The notes below the pieces were generated by a model, which made no database searches, was not told where the DNA came from, and saw only the letters and a program-made list of their open reading frames with translations. A stretch of 64,000 bases of DNA from Rutidosis leptorrhynchoides (Eukaryota; Streptophyta; Magnoliopsida; Asterales; Asteraceae). The first letter of the stretch is position 1, and each line of letters opens with the position of its first letter. Both the position numbers and the translations under genes were made by a program. The stretch spans positions 362,618,001-362,682,000 of the forward strand of contig NC_092340.1 in assembly GCF_046630445.1 (NCBI RefSeq). Reading direction: 5' to 3'. Positions 1 to 12,703 of this stretch are shown in pieces.

Positions 1-103
1 ACTTCAACAAACATATAAAAAATATATTGCTAGCTTTTTACTCAGTATGTTAAACTTTAACTGTATGGGTATAATAAAATAAAGTAATAAACCTATTAAA
101 CCA

Positions 104-158
104 TAATAATATAATAATAATATAATAATAATATAATAATAATAATAATAAATACTCC
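104..158. repeat. (TAA/TAATA)n microsatellite
   Basis: Short imperfect run of AATAAT units ending in the word ACTCCGTA. It lies upstream of the MORC promoter and is the only patterned sequence in the first 300 bases. Confidence 0.85.
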
Positions 159-299
159 GTAATAATAAATAAAATAAAATCAAAGAGTTTATGGAAAAGA
201 GTTAAATTTGAAACTTATGAATTATTTAAGGGAGCAATCGAAATAAAAAGAAATTATGTTGGCAGAAAATATAAAAATAATAATCCGTTCAGCACGTAA

Positions 300-467
300 A
301 AACGGTTTCAATTAATTTCACCCCTGTATATATATTAGCCTCCCGCGTATTTTGCAAATCAATCCCGATTCGTTCGCAAGAACCCCTCGTCTTCACTACG
401 TGTTTTTGTGCGTGCGATTCTTTAAAACCCTAACGACGTAACATTCAATTCGTTCGATCAATCAATC
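300..467 (+). promoter_or_regulatory. Probable core promoter and 5' UTR of the MORC gene
   Basis: A TATATATA run at about 327-335 is a plausible TATA box. It lies about 130 bp before the ATG at 468, and a CT-rich leader follows. The leader contains no ATG that would compete with the chosen start. The transcription start is inferred. Confidence 0.5.
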
Positions 468-3400
468 ATGGAAGTTATCGTGAAGAACGAATCGACTCTT
501 GTGAATGCGATTAATGTCATGAACGGAATGCAAACCGTTCAAGTACCTGAATCCGATCGAAGTATCAATGGATATATTGATAATCATGACGTCATCGACG
601 GCAGGCCGAATAAGAAACCGAAAGTTGAAAAAGAAGTAGTTGAGGACGCGTTGCCTGTAGGTTTTTTAAATCCGTTAACTCCTGAACAAGGCGCCGTTTA
701 CAAGCCGTTAGATAACGGAAGTAATGATAGTAATTGTAAGGCTGTTGTTGTTGCTCAATCGTTGAGTAAACAATTTTGGAAGGCGGGCGATTATGAGGGT
801 CCGGTTAACGAATCAATTTCGCAATCTGGTAAATTACAGAGTATTAATTTATTTTTTTCATGTGAATTTAGTATGCTTTTATGAATAAAGTGATTAACAA
901 ACAGATCAGATTTTAATTAAGTAACATAATAATATTGTTTGTTGTTAAACCCTTAATTAATTTGATATATATGTGTTACTCTGATTTATCACTTTTATTT
1001 TTATTGTTGATTATTTAATAACAAGGATGATGCTTGATGGAAAGCGTTTATTAATTTTTTTTTTAAATTTTTTTTTATTAAATTTTATTTTGTACTGTGT
1101 AGTTGGCATGGATCATGTAAGGGTTCATCCAAGGTTTCTACATTCAAATGCTACCAGTCACAAGTGGGCATTGGGAGGTAATAAATGTTATTAATTTGTG
1201 ACTAATATTTATTCTGAAATTGATATAAAAAAACGAGTTGTCTGTTTGTTTGCTGATTTTGATATTTTTGACGATTTAGCGTTTGCTGAGCTTCTTGACA
1301 ATGCTTTGGATGAGGTATGATCGAGTGAAAACTCTTTTATGGTTGAATACGGTTTTTAATGATTTAGTTTGACAATCAATTTTCATCATCAGGTGCGTAC
1401 CGGAGCTACTTATGTCAATGTAGATGTGTTGACTAATGAAAAGGATACTCGCTGTAAGATGTTGCTGGTTGAAGGTATAATTATCTTTGTTCAACAATAA
1501 TTATTATTAATTACCTAATATTTTTTTCTCACGATATAAGCAGCGATTAACATAGTGTGTAATTATATCAAATGGGCATAAATTCTCCTTCTTAATGAAT
1601 GGTGTTATTGTTCATATTTTTTGGGCAGATAATGGTGGTGGAATGACTCCTGATAAAATGCGCGGGTGCATGTCTCTTGGCTACTCTATAAAAAGCAAAT
1701 TGGCCAACACTATTGGTCAATGTAAGTAAATCGAAAAGTCGATTATATACATGTATTTTTAAGTACTAAAGTATCATTTACTGATTCGGGTGTCATTTTT
1801 TTTTAAGATGGGAATGGTTTTAAGACAAGCACAATGAGGCTTGGAGCAGATGTTTTGGTTTTTAGCCGTTGCCCAGGACAGGATGGTAGAAGGTATGATT
1901 TACACTTCGAGATGTTTTATATTGTCCTTTTTAATTTCTTTCAAGTATTTTGCAGTATCATGTTATACTGTTTTCATCAATGATAAACAATGGTTATTAT
2001 TTATTTTTCAGTCCAACTCAAAGTATTGGAATGTTGTCGTACACATTTTTAATGGAAACTGGAAAGGAAGATATTGTCGTTCCAATGGTATGACATCTAA
2101 CTTTGTCTATACATCTATGCGAGTTTCTAAGAATCAAAATTATATGGTTTTATCGTGTCTCTTTTCATTTGAATTTAGATTGATTTTGAGAAAAGGGGAA
2201 ACGAGTGGGTAATGTTGGCACGATCTTCACCTGCTGACTGGACAAGAAACATGGAGACACTGGTTCAATGGTCTCCGTACTCAACTGAGGAACGTCTCCT
2301 GCAACAGGTATCTATTTATTTTTGTATTTATTTATTTATTGCAGTTGATTTTAAGATTTATCAAGAAGTTGTTTTTTCTTTCAATGGCAGTTTGATTATT
2401 TGAAAGATCAAGGCACGCGTATCATCATATACAACCTTTGGGAGGATGAAGAAGGTCAATTGGAGCTTGATTTCGACACTGACATTGATGTATGTTAATT
2501 CACCTCTTTTATGCTTATTTTATTATTTATTTGTACCCTGAAAATCGATAATTTATGTATTTGATTGACAGGATATTCAAATTAGGGGGGCTAATCGGGA
2601 TCCAAAGAAGATAGAGATGGCGAAAGAGTACCCCAACTCTCGCCACTTTTTAAATTACCACCACTCCCTAAGAGTATAATTTCCTTCCTTGTATCACTAC
2701 AATTTGATACCTGATAATTAGTTCAAATTGGATTAACATATTTGTTTCTGTTATTATTATCCCAGAGTTATGCAGCAATTTTATACTTGAGAAACGAAAG
2801 CGGATTTAGAATTATTCTTCGTGGAAAAGATGTCATCCATCATAATATAGTCGATGATATGATGCTCACTCAGGAGTTTACATATAAGCCTCTACAAAAT
2901 CCAAACGTATAAACTTTAAATCCAGATAATAATTTAGTTTACTATCAATACGTTTGCTAACAAAAATAGTTTTTTATTAATTTTTTCATCTTGTTCTATT
3001 GCAGATGAAGGTTGACGTGACTGTTGGCTTTGTAAAAGATGCCAAAAGTCATATTGATGTTCAGGGATTCAATGTTTATCACAAGAATAGGCTTATCAAG
3101 GTATTTTTGAAGTTGTAAAACCAATTTCAAGATTTTGTTACTATATTTTATAAAACATATACGTACTTGAATTATTATGAATGTATGCAAGCACTATATT
3201 TTGTATCTTTGAGACTTATTTTAAAATTTTATCTTGTAGCCGTTTTGGAGGGTTTGGAATGCTGCTGGAAGTGATGGGCGTGGCGTTATAGGTATCTCAT
3301 GACTATCACATGATTATCACGTGACTTAATTTATCGAGTACTACTATATAGCCATCTAACTTGTTATATGATTTATAATTAAACAGGTGTATTAGAACCT

Positions 3401-4595
3401 AATTTCATTGAACCAGCTCATGATAAACAGGGGTTTGAACACACGGATGCACTTCGAAGACTTGATAATAAATTGGTTGAAATGCAAAAGAAATACTGGT
3501 TGGTAACTTTAATTTTTCTTTTAGTCAGAAGAAAAAAAACTAGAGATTGAACCATGTGACATCAATTGGCTTTGTAGGTCCACGAAATGCCACGAAATCG
3601 GCTATGCTAAACGTTGCAAGGGTGCTTCACATACAAAAAGTAAAACTTCCAATAAAGATAAACTTTATGAAGATGCAGTTCCAATTAGAATGAACACCGA
3701 CAACGTGATTAGGAAACAAGAACCATCAAAACCTATTGATCATGTGAAAAATGATGCCTCTGCGTTTACTTTAAGAAAAAAACAATGTACAGCAACAACA
3801 GCTTCACTGAAAGAATCAAATGTAGGCACCAGTAATTCACATTTGAAGGTAAATTTAATTACTTATCATCATCTTATATAATAATAAGATAATTATTAAA
3901 ATGGCTTATAACAGGTATGATTGATCCAACATAATTATCTTAATTAGTACTCGTACTAATTTTTATTTATACAATTAACCAGGCTAACACTGCAAACGGA
4001 GATGGAAATGGAGACGGAGACGGAGACATAGTATCTAAGTTAAGGTAACAATAATTTCAACTTTGATAGATATTTGATTTTACTATATAACCTATGTTTG
4101 TCTAATATTTCGATTTTTATTTTTCAGATTAGCGAGTGGTGAAAGTGAGATGGTAAATATATTGTTAGAAGATTTGAGAGCTGAGAGAGACAAGAATGTT
4201 TTGCTTGAAAAACAAGTAAATGACTTTCCAATTCTGGTTTTAAGATATTGTACAAAAGATTTATTTGGCATTTTTTATTAGGGAATATAAGGGTTTTAAC
4301 AATATGATGCTTGTTGGCCACAGCTTCTTGAGGCACAAGAGAAGATTGATGACCTGGATAAAGAACAAATAGCTCTTATTGAAGTATTTACTGAAGAAAG
4401 AAATCGGCGAGATGTAATGGAAGAAACTTTGAGGAAGAATTGGAAGGTTAAGATGTATACTAGGATTTATATATTAAGTTTTTCTGTCATCCAATCCATG
4501 TTTTTTAATTGAAGTGTTCTTGTTTCTTGTAGGAGGCCATGAATACCGTTGAAGAATTACGCATGCAAATAAAAAAGGGTGCTAGAGAACAGTAG
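468..4595 (+). CDS. MORC: MORC-family GHKL ATPase, 19 exons
   Basis: Nuclear ATPase of the plant MORC family, which acts in heterochromatin condensation, transposon silencing and some immune responses. Exons by GT-AG fit: 468-828, 1103-1177, 1280-1314, 1393-1474, 1629-1721, 1808-1892, 2012-2087, 2179-2307, 2391-2489, 2572-2673, 2766-2906, 3005-3100, 3240-3291, 3387-3498, 3578-3848, 3983-4044, 4128-4215, 4324-4446, 4533-4595. They sum to 2145 nt in one open frame, about 714 residues. Visible motifs are a basic nuclear signal (PNKKPKVEKE, near residue 50), the GHKL N-box (AELLDNALDE), the Mg/ATP motif (DNGGGMTPD), the lid (YGNGFKTSTMR), an S5-fold region, a low-complexity linker and a C-terminal coiled coil. 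No CW zinc finger is seen, as is usual in plants. The orthologue (MORC1/2, 4/7 or 6) is not decided. This is the only intact-looking host gene here, and its 3' end is duplicated at 25690-26516. Confidence 0.93.
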
Positions 4596-4814
4596 ATTGA
4601 CAAACTATAAAAGATGATTGTTTGTTTATATTAGGGTTATTTGTAATTTTCCAGTTTAGGAACAGAAAGGCACATTTTACTATTTACAGTTTTTTAGTTA
4701 ACTTGTTGGATCTGTTTAACAAAATTTATATTCTCAGTGAGAAGCACAGATCAATATTGAATTATATATTGTTAATTGGTTGTGACATTGAAAAGTAAAT
4801 ACCATTTTTGTCTA

Positions 4815-4955
4815 TATAAGTATAGTCATCACAAAAAAAGTATAGTCATTACATAAGAATGTAACAAGTAGATTGGCAAAACTGATGTCCAAAAAAAAAA
4901 AAAAAAAAAAAAAAAAAGTATAGTCATTACAAAAGAATTGTAACAAGTGATTTGT
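4815..4955 (+). repeat. Poly(A) tract between short direct repeats
   Basis: About 27 adenines at 4891-4917 lie between two copies of GTATAGTCATTAC, each followed by a diverged AAGAATGTAACAAGT. This may be a small retro-insertion or a local slippage duplication downstream of the MORC poly(A) region. From 5000 to 5239 only unique AT-rich spacer is seen. Confidence 0.6.
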
Positions 4956-5239
4956 AACAGTGAAGCTAATGCCTAAACAAGACATGAGCTGTTGCACTAC
5001 AACTCTAGCAGTCTTCTGATTACAACATGAGCTACTGAGTTTTTAAACATGATCATCTAAATGCACTATTGTTTCTTTAGATTCATAGTGTTGGATTTTA
5101 TGAAAGAACATATTTGAGTCGAAAGAAATTGTCTTTCTTTTGATTGAAAGACATAAGGATTAATCCTTTAACCCAGAACCCCATCAAAGATTGTGCAACA
5201 AAACACAAAGCTGGGTGCTTCAAAGCCATATAAGATATA

Positions 5240-5911
5240 TGTTGAAAGCTTCCACGAGCCCAACACACCCACTATAGAGGACCTAGGTTATACTCACTCA
5301 CTAGACCAACACTTTGACGTTGGTTAGCCTTTAATTTTATGAATCCTTAGTGCACAATAGTATTTAGGCGACAGTGTCGACCATATATCATTCAGGCGGT
5401 ATAACCGACCATGTATAACTTAGGCGGCAGAGCCGACCATATAATAAAAAAAACACAAGTGCACTAAGAACTCAAACACGAACTAAGGCTTAACCGGGAA
5501 ACTTAACAAAGAACACTTTTATTAATACAAAGAAACAATTACAATATTATGGACTCAACTCACACTCTTACTTCTTCACAACTTCTACTTCTAACTCTTC
5601 TTCACTTCTTACTTCTTCTCTACTTCACACTTCACTTACTCACAACTTCACACAACACAAATGAAATCTCCTCCCATATTTATACTACTCCATGAAACAT
5701 TCTAGAACCTAGATATTTCCATGGATATATAAATATCTAGATATTTCTACAACCTACAAATATCTAGATTTTTCTTTTACATTTCAATTTCTAGATTTTT
5801 CTCTCATATTCTAATATCTAGATATTTTCTTATACATATTAATATCTAGATATTTTACCCATATACATTTACTAATTTCATATTATTCTAAATTTGCATT
5901 GTATTTTAACA
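5240..5911 (-). repeat. 3' LTR of the Copia element
   Basis: 672 bp, starting TGTTGAAAGC and ending TTTTAACA. It matches 12704-13375 over its whole length with few substitutions. The target copy ATATA directly precedes it. Confidence 0.95.
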
Positions 5912-5924
5912 CTCCCCCTCAATG
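5912..5924 (-). other. Polypurine tract of the Copia element
   Basis: On the minus strand this reads TTGAGGGGGAG directly against the 3' LTR, the expected plus-strand primer of an LTR element. Confidence 0.85.
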
Positions 5925-8734
5925 CAAATTTTCTTCCAACGATGTCTTGCAGACCATTCCAAGTGCTTCTCTGAATTTTGCAAACTTCGGTTTACTTAGG
6001 CTCTTGGTGAATATATCTGCTACCTGTTCATCTGTCTTTGTTGGCACCATCTTGATCTCCCCTTCAAGGACCTTCTCGCGAACATAGTGATAGTGTACTT
6101 CTATATGTTTTGTTCTTGCGTGAAAGACTGGATTCTCTGCTAGACGTATAGCTGATAGGTTATCGCAGAAAAGCTCTACTTGATAGTCTGTTGATTGATG
6201 AAGATCTTCCATTAGTTGTTTCAACCATGTAATTTCTTGTGTTGCTGACGATGCCGATCGATATTCTGCTTCAGTGCTTGACAAGGATACTGTTGGTTGT
6301 CTCTTGCTGCACCATGATATTACTCCTGATCCAAGACTAAACATGTATCCAGTTGTTGACCGTCGTGTATCATAGTCTCCAGCGTAATCGGCGTCACAAT
6401 ATCCAGTTACGTGACATTCTTTTGTTTTCTTGTATAAAATACCAAAGTTAATAGTGCCTTTGACATACCTTAAGATGCGTCGTACAACATCAAGGTGAGG
6501 CTTCTTCGGATTGCTCATGTATCGACTAACCACTCCAACTGCATAAGATATATCTGGCCGGCTTAGTGTGAGATAAATAAGACTTCCGACCATCTTTCGA
6601 TACATGGTAACATCTTGAAGACTTTTTCCTTCATCTGCTCGTAGTTTTGTATTCGGATCCATCGGAGTTGAGATAGGTTTGCAATTAAGCATTCCGTACT
6701 TTTGTAAAAGATCTCGCGCATATTTCTGTTGTCCCAGAAATAATCCTTCTCTTTTCTGCTCTATTTCGAGTCCAAGAAAATGTTTGAGTTCTCCAAGCTC
6801 CTTCATATGAAATCTGATAGACAGATTCTCTCTTGTTCTTTGGATCTCCTCATAGTGATCTCCCGTGATGATTAAGTCATCCACATATACTAGCACTATG
6901 GCTAGTTTTCCTTGATCTTGTTTCACAAATAAACTAGAATCTGAAGGAGCAACTGTGAAACCACTTTGTACTAAGAACTCGCCAATCTTCCCGTACCAAG
7001 CTCTTGGAGCCTGCTTCAAGCCGTATAGTGCTTTCTTTAATTTGCAGACATGGTCAGGATGGGACTTGTTCTCAAAGCCTCTTGGTTGCTCCATATAAAT
7101 TTCTTTGTCAAGTTCTCCATGTAAGAAAGCGTTCTTGACATCCATCTGCCACAGCTTCCAAGATTTGCTAGCGGCTAAAGCTAGTAGAGCTCGAATTGTT
7201 GTGATCTTCGCCACTGGACTAAATGTTTCTTCATAATCCAGCCCATATTGTTGAGAAAAACCTCTAGCAACAAGTCGAGCTTTATACCTTTCAATGGAGC
7301 CATCTGATCGAGTCTTCACCTTGTAAACCCATTTACAAGATATTGGTTTTACATCTTTTGGCTTTGGAAATAAACTCCATGTCTGGTTTTCTTTTAGTGC
7401 ATTAATTTCTTCTTCCATCGCTTTCTGCCATTCTTGACTTTGTGCTGCTTCTTCATAAGTGGAAGGCTCAATAGGTATTGATTCATCCACATGAGCAGCA
7501 TTGGCATACCTCGGATTAGGTTGCCTCGGCCTTGTTGATCTCCGTAATTCTTGCACATGCTCCTCAGCATCCACTTGGCTTGGACGAACCTCTTTGGATG
7601 TAGATTGATGTACCCCAGTTTTCCATGGACTCGTTTCCTTAGAGTACAATCCATCTCCTTCTTTAATTAGATCTGATATGTGCTCTTTATGTTCTTCTTT
7701 CTCTTCTGGAACTTCTTCTAATCCATGAGATTCTGGAATCTCTATCTTTTGAGGTGACCACCATGAAGAAGCTTCATCAAATACCACATTTCTTGAAGTA
7801 TGACACTTCCCAGTATTTGGATCACAACATCTCCATCCTTTTCTTGATTCATCATAACCAACAAAAATGCACCGAATTGCCTTCTTATCAAATTTGCTTC
7901 GTAGATGATCTGGTACGAAGACGTAGCATACACATCCAAAAACCTTGAGATGGTTGACGGTTGGCTTGATCTTCCATAATCTTTCCTATGGTGAAATATA
8001 TCCCAACTTTATTTGTGGGAGTCTGTTAATCACGTATGAAGCCGTCCTCATACATTCGGCCCAAAATTTTCCTGGTACATTCTTACCATGAAGCATACTT
8101 CGACAGGTTTCAGCAAGATGACGATTCTTACGTTCTGCCACTCCATTCTGTTGTGGAGTATTAGGGCAAGTTAATTGCCTTCTGATCTTGTGCTTCTTAA
8201 GATAGATATTGAACTCGGTTGATAAATATTCTCCTCCATTATCTGTGCGTAAGCATCGAATCTTAGTATTGAGCTCACTTTCTACCTTGTTCTTGAACTC
8301 TTTAAACTTCAGAAAAGTCTCCGACTTCTCCATCATGAAGTAAACCCACACATATCTTGAGAAGTCATCAATGAATGTCACCATATATTTCATACCTCCA
8401 AGTGATGTTTGTTTCACTGGGCCGAAAACATCTGAGTGTATGAGCTCTAGTGGTGTCTTGGACTGATGCGCTGACTCCTTGAAAGGCAATTGGTGAGCTT
8501 TGCCAAATTGACATCCAGCACATATTGTATCTGTTCGGATATCAATTTGAGGAAGCCCATTTACTATGCGTTTTACCATCATCTCCTTTAACTTGTTGTA
8601 GCCCACATGCCCAAGACGTTCATGCCAAAGATCAGCCGTCTCATTTTTTCGAGTCTTATCCACATAAGCTGTTTCAGTAGATAATACATAGACCGATTCT
8701 ATTCTTCTTCCATGCATAACTGGATTGCCAACCA
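5919..8734 (-). pseudogene. Copia pol remnant: integrase, then RT and RNase H
   Basis: Fossil pol of the Copia element. The integrase part (about 7986-8734) shows the HHCC words ([20 protein letters not shown]) and core pieces ([24 protein letters not shown]). The RT/RNase H part (about 5919-7787) shows [35 protein letters not shown], the catalytic YVDDLIITG, and RNase H words ([27 protein letters not shown]). Integrase before RT defines Copia. It is broken, with about one or two breaks besides the nested insertion. Confidence 0.93.
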
Positions 8735-9531
8735 CCTTTTGTGACGATCGCTCCAATCCATATGGACGAACACGTCATTCATTGATTCCATTGCGAGGTA
8801 TTTGACCTCTATATGATACGTTTTGTAAACATTGCATTCTTTTGAAAAGGCATACCATAAATGAATATTTAATTCCAAGGTTTTCGACATCTGATGATTT
8901 CTACATATAGACAACCACCGTAAATAATAGTTTACAATAATACTTCCGTTGACAATGCAGTCAAAATAGATACATGATGATGGTTTTGTGAATGCAACGT
9001 TTTCTTGAAAAAAGCATGCAAGACTCCATGCACATAGCTTGTATAACATGTAAGCAAACAGCGGAAGACTTCTAGGGAACCTGAGAATAAACATGCTAAC
9101 AAGTGTCAACACAAAGGTTGGTGAGTTCATAGTTTTAATGTTTCGTATAATCTGTATATAAAGGTGGATAACAAGATTTCAGTTGTTTCATCCAGAAACG
9201 TTTATCAATAGATTCTACATAACAGAGCACCCTGGTAACTAAACTTTAACGTTTTAATAAGTACCCTTGTTTAACATGCAACCAACATGTACAATACACG
9301 CTATCCAACGTGTACTAACCTCAAATAGCATACGTCTGTTTTATAGTTCAGGTTAGAGTTTTCTATACCTGGAACAGACGGGGATGTCAAGCCCTATGGA
9401 TCCATATACTACTACTCGCGCCCACCAGTTCTTATAACTGGCAGTTACTAGTTACCAAAGCTAAGGGATTTTCGGTTCAAACTCGGTGTAGAATTTAGTA
9501 TGTACTTGTATCCATTGCGTTTAAAATAAAG

Positions 9532-9872
9532 TGCATGTATTCTCAGCCCAAAAATATAGATTGCAAAAGCAATTAAAAAAGGGAGCAAATGAAACTCACG
9601 CATATAAATATTGTAAATCAGTTTATAAAGCATTTGCATGTATTCTCAGCCCAAAAATGTAGAGAGTAAAAGGGATCATATGAAACTCACGCATATAAAT
9701 ATTGTAAATCAGTTTATAAAGCGTTTGCATGTATTCTCAGCCCAAAAATGTAGAGAGTAAAAGGGATCATATGAAACTCACGCATATAAATATTGTAAAT
9801 CAGTTTATAAAGCATTTGCATGTATTCTCAGCCCAAAAATGTAGAGAGTAAAAGGGATCATATGAAACTCAC
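9532..9872 (-). repeat. Tandem array of about 92 bp, four copies
   Basis: Each unit starts GCATGTATTCTCAGCCC and runs through AAACTCAC and ATAAATATTGTAAATC. Units begin near 9533, 9635, 9727 and 9819; the last is partial. The first unit is the most diverged and the others are nearly identical. The unit includes one arm of an inverted repeat shared by the other LTRs in this window. Confidence 0.9.
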
Positions 9873-10084
9873 TGTTTAATATTGATATACAATATTGTAG
9901 AAAAGCATGTAGACGCATCGGAGATGATAAACACGAGATTTGCTTCACAAAAATACCCTCGAACATTACCCATAACCTCCTTGGTAATAACCCATATTTT
10001 CCTTAGCTCTAGCTCGCTTGGAACTCGTTTTGAAAATTACTTGGACAGCACTCCGTCGTAATATTTTATGTACATTATTATTTT

Positions 10085-10140
10085 TGTATCGCAAAAATAA
10101 TAACACTAATAATAAAAATAATAAGATTAATAATAATCTT

Positions 10141-10212
<72 letters not shown>
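10085..10212 (+). repeat. (AAT)n microsatellite
   Basis: Uninterrupted AAT units from about 10137, preceded by an imperfect AAT-rich stretch. It lies within the solo LTR. Confidence 0.95.
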
Positions 10213-10214
<2 letters not shown>

Positions 10215-10288
10215 TTATACGGAGTAATATATGTGAAAAAAAATGGAACGAATTCGACTGAATTTATAGATGTTTTCTGGATCCAGCC

Positions 10289-10338
10289 TCCATGCGATCG
10301 CATGGAGTTTCTTTGGTATGCTCATGCGATCGCATGAG
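10289..10338. repeat. Two perfect GCGATCGC-centred palindromes
   Basis: TCCATGCGATCGCATGGA (10289-10306) and CTCATGCGATCGCATGAG (10321-10338) are both perfect 18-bp palindromes. The same core recurs in the Athila element (39842, 39876, 41671, 50091, 55091). Confidence 0.95.
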
Positions 10339-11213
10339 CTTAAATGACAGCTCACATTTGATTTGTTTTGTAGTTCGTCGACATAATTAAATATTAATAT
10401 AATATATATAATTTATATAATTAATTATATATTATATTAAATTCACGTGCATAGTTGATTTGTAATTTTCGTTCCGATAAGTCGTACGTCATCACTCGAC
10501 TTATGTCCCGGTTCCGGTTTCTCGAACGCATTTTTGTACGCTTAGAAAACTAGTACTTTTCGTTTTGTGACTCGTACCTTTGTCACAATATAACTTAAAT
10601 TATCCCTAAATTATATCACTCAAATTATAACTTATACATTTGAGTGTTTTGGTCATTTACTTCTATAAATCATTGTCTCGCTATTTGTTAAAATACATTT
10701 TAAAATAGTGTTTTACTGTAGCAAAGTCAATTTTTACTGTAGCAATTCACTGTAGCAAAGTCAATTTCACTGTAGCAAATAGTGATTTTCGAAAACACTG
10801 TAGCATTTTGAGTAATGTGGCAATTTGAAAACACTGTAGCAAATTAGTGTTTTACTGGTTCATCTTAAATGTTTTAGTTAACTTATCTAAATATCAATCG
10901 AATCAATAATCGAATGTTATTATCGTTTACTAAATAACTTGAAATCATATATATTCAAATAGATATATAAACCAATAAGTTTAATGTACGGTATCATGCA
11001 ATTAAAACTTTGTTACATTTTCAAGTTATAGTATATATATGTATCTATTTACATATAATGGTTCGCGAATCGTTGAGAATAACCGAAAGGTATTTGAATA
11101 GTTCAAAAATTTTGAGATTCAGTTTTACAGACTTTGCTTATCGTGTCGGAAATGTTAATCATACAAAGATTAAGTTTAAATTTGATCAGAAATTTCCGGG
11201 TCATCACACCTTT

Positions 11214-12547
11214 ACTCTCTTGAATACGGACACATCTTCTAGTCCAAAGAGCACATAGTTCCCTTCTGCTGTCAATTGTGGTACTGACAGTAAATTCTTC
11301 TTTAGGCCAGGGACAAGATACACCTTCTCGAGTTGGAGCTTATGAGAGTCGCCTTCATTTGGAATTATTGTCTTTCCAATGTGAGAAATAGACAACCTTG
11401 AATTGTTGGCTGTCAACATGACTCTTTTTCCTTTGTAATCCTCCATTTCTTGCAGCTTCGTCTCATCATTGGTCATATGATTTGAGCACCCAGAATCAAT
11501 GATCCAATCATCTTTGTAGTTTATTTTTGACTTTAAAGTTGTTGTAAGAGCTTGATCATCTATGTCAGCTTCAACAGAGAGTCCAGCTTCTGCATCCCAT
11601 GTTTTCTCATTAATGGATGCTTCAAATGTGACCTCTTTCTTCTCATCTCTTGCGGTAGTCACATTTCCTTCGAAAGTTCGCCTTCTGGAGAATCTACATT
11701 CTCGAGCAAAATGACCCTTCTTGTCACAATTGAAGCATTCACCATTCTTTCTCTTATCATTCTCTCCATATTGTTGGCGATGATCTTTTCTTCCTTGTTG
11801 AGCTCCCCCTGAAGCATTGCTTTTTGGTTTTAGATGACCTTTGCCTCCATATGTATGTCTTTCTTTAGTCACTTCTTGTCTTCGAGACATAGCTTTCTTC
11901 TTATTGGTGAAGAGTGCTTCTTCTTCGCCTTTTATGCTCACTTCATTCATCTGCTTGGCTAATGCCTCTTGGTTAGCCAATAAATTCTCCAACTCTATTA
12001 ATGATGGTTGAGTAGGCCATCCTCTTACAGCGGCTATAAATCCATTATACTCGGATCTTAAGCCATGGATGATAATTCTCTTCATCCTTGCATCACTCAC
12101 TTTCTCTTCAGGTGCAAGTTGAGATATCTCACGGCAAATTGATTTCACCTTGGTGAAATACTGAGAAATAGACAGACTTCCTTGTGAGATACCCGCGAGC
12201 TCATTTTCCAAGAGCTGGAGGCGTGCTTCATTCTTTTTTGAAAATAATTTTTCAAAAGTTTCCCAAGCTGCCTTTGGTGTTTTCTCGTCACGGATGTGCT
12301 CCAATAGATCCTCCTCGATTGTAGTCTTCAATATAAATAAAGCCTTCTCGGCCTTGATGTTCCATTTTCTCAAGGCTTCAGCATTTTCTTTCGGTGGAGG
12401 CGTTGTGTCACTGCCAGCAACTATTTCCCATAAATCCTGTCCTTGTAGGTAGGATTCTATGCAAGTCCGCCAATAACCATAGTTGTGGTTATTGAGACTC
12501 TTGATTCCACTGCTCGTACTTGCAAGATCTGCCATCATGACGTCCAA
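11214..12547 (-). pseudogene. Copia gag and protease remnant
   Basis: Capsid protein of the Copia element, starting at the ATG complementary to 12545-12547. A UBN2-type gag domain fills the first half (words YWRTCIESYL, WETFEKLFS), followed by a basic linker and one CCHC zinc knuckle (CFNCDKKGHFAREC). The retropepsin motif DSGCSNHM and LLSVPQL lead toward integrase, where the nested LTR interrupts the element. This stretch itself reads cleanly; the element as a whole is a fossil. Confidence 0.92.
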
Positions 12548-12687
12548 CGTCCAATAAACTTGGTCCCAGACCGATGAGCTTTCACAGTCCCTAACTGTGC
12601 TCCGACAAAATCTCCCTTAGAGCTTCGGTGAAGTAAACGTCCAACGTTTACCGATGTTTTCCTCCACTAGAAATGGTCCCGAACGAC

Positions 12688-12701
12688 CCGCTCTGATACC
12701 A
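12688..12701 (-). other. tRNA-iMet primer binding site of the Copia element
   Basis: The minus strand reads TGGTATCAGAGCGG, two bases inside the 5' LTR. It is complementary to the 3' end of plant initiator methionine tRNA. Confidence 0.93.
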
Positions 12702-12703
12702 AT

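Larger units (their letters stand above)
8740..11208 (-). mobile_element. Solo LTR (2.47 kb) inserted in the Copia element
   Basis: It starts TGTGACGATCGCTCC and ends GGGTCATCACA, and is flanked by the 5-bp duplication CCTTT (8735-8739, 11209-11213) inside the Copia protease-integrase boundary. No gag or pol is seen, so it is best read as a solo LTR. Its two ends and several inner blocks match the element at 27195-35520, which gives the family. Both ends can be read as TG...CA, so the strand is tentative. Inside are a 92-bp tandem array, a TAA microsatellite, two GCGATCGC palindromes and a run of CACTGTAGCAAA repeats (10720-10850). Confidence 0.85.

Noticed and set aside
10018-10227. Small gene with a poly-asparagine tail
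   Set aside because: Translation of an AAT microsatellite inside a solo LTR, with no domain or splice context.
11010-11258. Independent gene across the solo LTR/Copia junction
   Set aside because: It crosses a target duplication between two elements and has no domain.
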